Below are positions 62,754 to 64,000 of a DNA stretch of 64,000 nucleotides, one piece after another. Under the pieces are notes generated by a model that was given only the letters and a program-made list of their open reading frames with translations, searched no databases and was not told the DNA's origin. The position numbers were made by a program, and so were the translations under genes. Every line of letters begins with the position of its first letter. Position 1 is the stretch's first letter. The DNA comes from Candidatus Symbiopectobacterium sp. 'North America' (GTDB lineage: Bacteria > Pseudomonadota > Gammaproteobacteria > Enterobacterales > Enterobacteriaceae). The stretch covers positions 1 through 64,000 of the forward strand of contig NZ_PEHF01000041.1 in NCBI RefSeq assembly GCF_015762685.1. Direction: 5' to 3'.

Positions 62754-63103
62754 GTTTCACCACAAGAGAAATAAGAAAGAGTTACAACACGTCTATTTTG
62801 TACCCTAATCAGATGGCAAGATAGTCTTTACAGAACAATATTTTTTTATCGTTTCGGGCGTCTGCGATGGCAACCTGAATGACTTTTTTTTAACCAAAAT
62901 ACGGCGATATTGGCGTAATTGCGTAATAAGTCACCGCAGGAAGTTTTACGCCAGAGAATTGATGCGGTTATAGTAGCGAGTATCGACGTTTTTCGTGGTC
63001 AGGCGTGTGGTTCCCTGTTGGGGGCTGGTTTTCCAGTTAAACCTGTACTGCAAATTATCGCGATAAATTTTTCTTATCGAACAACGAAAAAAACGAGGCA
63101 GAG
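62754..63103. other. Divergent intergenic gap between mdtH and rimJ
   Basis: 350 bp with AT-rich tracts (62830-62900) and no recognisable gene on either strand. It should hold the promoters of both flanking genes, but none stands out clearly. Confidence 0.4.
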
Positions 63104-63688
63104 ATGTTTGGCTATCGTTCAACCCCGGCACGGGTATACATGACAACGGACAGACTGGTCGTGCGTTTAGCCCACGAGCGTGATGCCTGGCGTCTGGCGG
63201 AATACTATGCGGAGAATCGTGATTTTTTAAAACCCTGGGAGCCGGTGCGCGATGCCAGCCATTGTTATCCTTCAGGCTGGCAAGCGCGGCTTAGTGTGAT
63301 CAACGACATGTATAAGCAAGGGGCCGCTTATTACTTCTTGCTACTCGATCCGAATGAAAATGAGGTGCGTGGGGTTGCCAATTTCAGTAACGTCCTGCGT
63401 GGCTCCTTCCACGCGTGCTATCTGGGTTATTCGCTCGGCGAGAAATGGCAGGGGCAGGGCATGATGTATGAAGCCTTACAGCCTGCGCTGCGCTATATGC
63501 AGCGCCAACAGCACATGCATCGAATTATGGCCAACTACATGCCGCACAATCAGCGTAGCGGTAATCTGCTGACGCGACTGGGCTTTGAACGTGAGGGCTA
63601 TGCTAAAAAATACTTGTTAATCGACGGTACCTGGCAGGATCACGTTCTGACTGCCTTGACGAATGAACAATGGACGCCTCAACGATAG
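63104..63688 (+). CDS. rimJ: Ribosomal protein S5 alanine N-acetyltransferase RimJ
   Basis: RimJ acetylates the N-terminal alanine of ribosomal protein S5 and aids small-subunit maturation. The 194-residue GNAT-fold product equals the E. coli length. It keeps [19 protein letters not shown], FYNFxNVxRG-like [20 protein letters not shown] and the acetyl-CoA loop [13 protein letters not shown], plus [28 protein letters not shown] precedes the ATG; yceH follows 11 bases after the stop. Confidence 0.95.
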   Translation: MFGYRSTPARVYMTTDRLVVRLAHERDAWRLAEYYAENRDFLKPWEPVRDASHCYPSGWQARLSVINDMYKQGAAYYFLLLDPNENEVRGVANFSNVLRGSFHACYLGYSLGEKWQGQGMMYEALQPALRYMQRQQHMHRIMANYMPHNQRSGNLLTRLGFEREGYAKKYLLIDGTWQDHVLTALTNEQWTPQR

Positions 63689-63699
63689 GAGCCCAGAGA

Positions 63700-64000
63700 A
63701 TGAAATATCAGTTTGATGCCAAAGCGTTGCGCGTGGTGGGCTGTTTGTTGGAAAAACAGATCACCACACCCGAACAGTACCCCATGTCGCTAAATGGCGT
63801 GGTAACGGCCTGCAATCAGAAAACCAACCGCGAGCCAGTGTTGGAGCTGAGTGAGAGCGAGGTTCAACAAACGCTCGATATGCTGGTTAAAAAGCACGTC
63901 GTCAAAACCCTCAGCGGCTTTGGTAATCGCGTGATGAAGTATGAGCACCGGTTTTGCAACTCTGAATTCGGCGATCTGAAGTTTTCCTCCGCAGAAGTGG
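63700..64000 (+). CDS. yceH: DUF480 protein YceH, 3' end outside window
   Basis: The first 100 codons are present: [20 protein letters not shown], then [20 protein letters not shown] and [14 protein letters not shown], the DUF480 winged-helix start of YceH. Role unknown. ATAGGAG lies ahead of the ATG. rimJ-yceH is the usual enterobacterial order; mviM and murJ would be expected next. No lesion is seen in the visible part. Confidence 0.92.
   Translation, partial: MKYQFDAKALRVVGCLLEKQITTPEQYPMSLNGVVTACNQKTNREPVLELSESEVQQTLDMLVKKHVVKTLSGFGNRVMKYEHRFCNSEFGDLKFSSAEV

Noticed and set aside
1-64000. All lesions are sequencing errors
   Set aside because: Cannot be excluded without reads, and several indels fall in short homopolymers (ddpX G-run, pqiA C-run, pncB). 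But lesions avoid the essential genes, and most nonsense changes are single substitutions at conserved codons, so true decay is preferred.
1-64000. CRISPR arrays, insertion sequences, toxin-antitoxin or restriction systems
   Set aside because: No regularly spaced repeats, no transposase ORF with flanking inverted repeats, and no recognisable defence genes were seen on either strand.

Overview
The window reads as enterobacterial chromosome (Enterobacterales, gamma-proteobacteria). Long blocks keep the gene order known from Escherichia coli and its relatives (comEC-msbA-lpxK-ycaR-kdsB-ycbJ-elyC-cmoM-mukFEB-ldtD-mepK-gloC-aspC-ompF-asnS-pncB-pepN-pyrD-zapC-ycbX-rlmL-uup-pqiABC), and the proteins are close to the E. 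coli ones. A full ddp operon, a vibriobactin-type iron transporter, sigma-28 promoters and a repeat type familiar from Pectobacterium, Serratia and Yersinia point to a soft-rot/Sodalis-like or related lineage rather than Escherichia itself. Genus assignment is inference.

Layout. 1-1250: end of a prophage with an invertible tail-fibre cassette (two alternative C-termini facing each other, a Gin/Hin-type crossover site, a broken invertase). 1250-4530: motility and transport relics (a stump of a methyl-accepting chemotaxis protein, a shattered 2-hydroxycarboxylate transporter, a broken ycgR behind a near-perfect sigma-28 promoter). 4700-12000: plaP (broken), sbcB, a Fur-box-preceded siderophore ABC operon with both permeases broken, tmaR. 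12200-28000: comEC (broken), the lipid A/KDO genes msbA-lpxK-ycaR-kdsB, ycbJ, elyC, cmoM and the mukFEB condensin, all intact except comEC. 28000-50830: cell-wall genes ldtD (broken) and mepK, then gloC, aspC, ompF, asnS, pncB (broken), pepN, pyrD, zapC, ycbX, rlmL, uup (broken), pqiA (broken), pqiBC. 51000-58000: an RpiR-family regulator and a decaying ddpXABCDF D-alanyl-D-alanine dipeptide operon. 58100-64000: rmf, a damaged tRNA-Ser(GGA), ycdX, a matS site, ycdY, a 195-bp repeat, yceB, mdtH (broken), rimJ and the start of yceH.

The dominant signal is gene decay. Sixteen of roughly fifty protein genes carry nonsense codons, small frameshifts or truncations, ddpB carries a scrambled patch between two apparent compensating indels, and one tRNA gene has lost stem pairs. 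The lesions spare every gene expected to be essential or nearly so (msbA, lpxK, kdsB, mukB, asnS, pyrD, aspC, rlmL) and cluster in genes for motility, uptake, DNA import, cell-wall remodelling and stress. Most broken genes have one or two lesions and remain readable, and no insertion sequence is visible. This fits a lineage in the early phase of host restriction. Poor base quality is the main alternative. I did not find a clearly new molecular system; the best leads are the frozen phase-variable tail-fibre switch, the decaying tRNA-Ser, and the pattern of the pseudogene burst.
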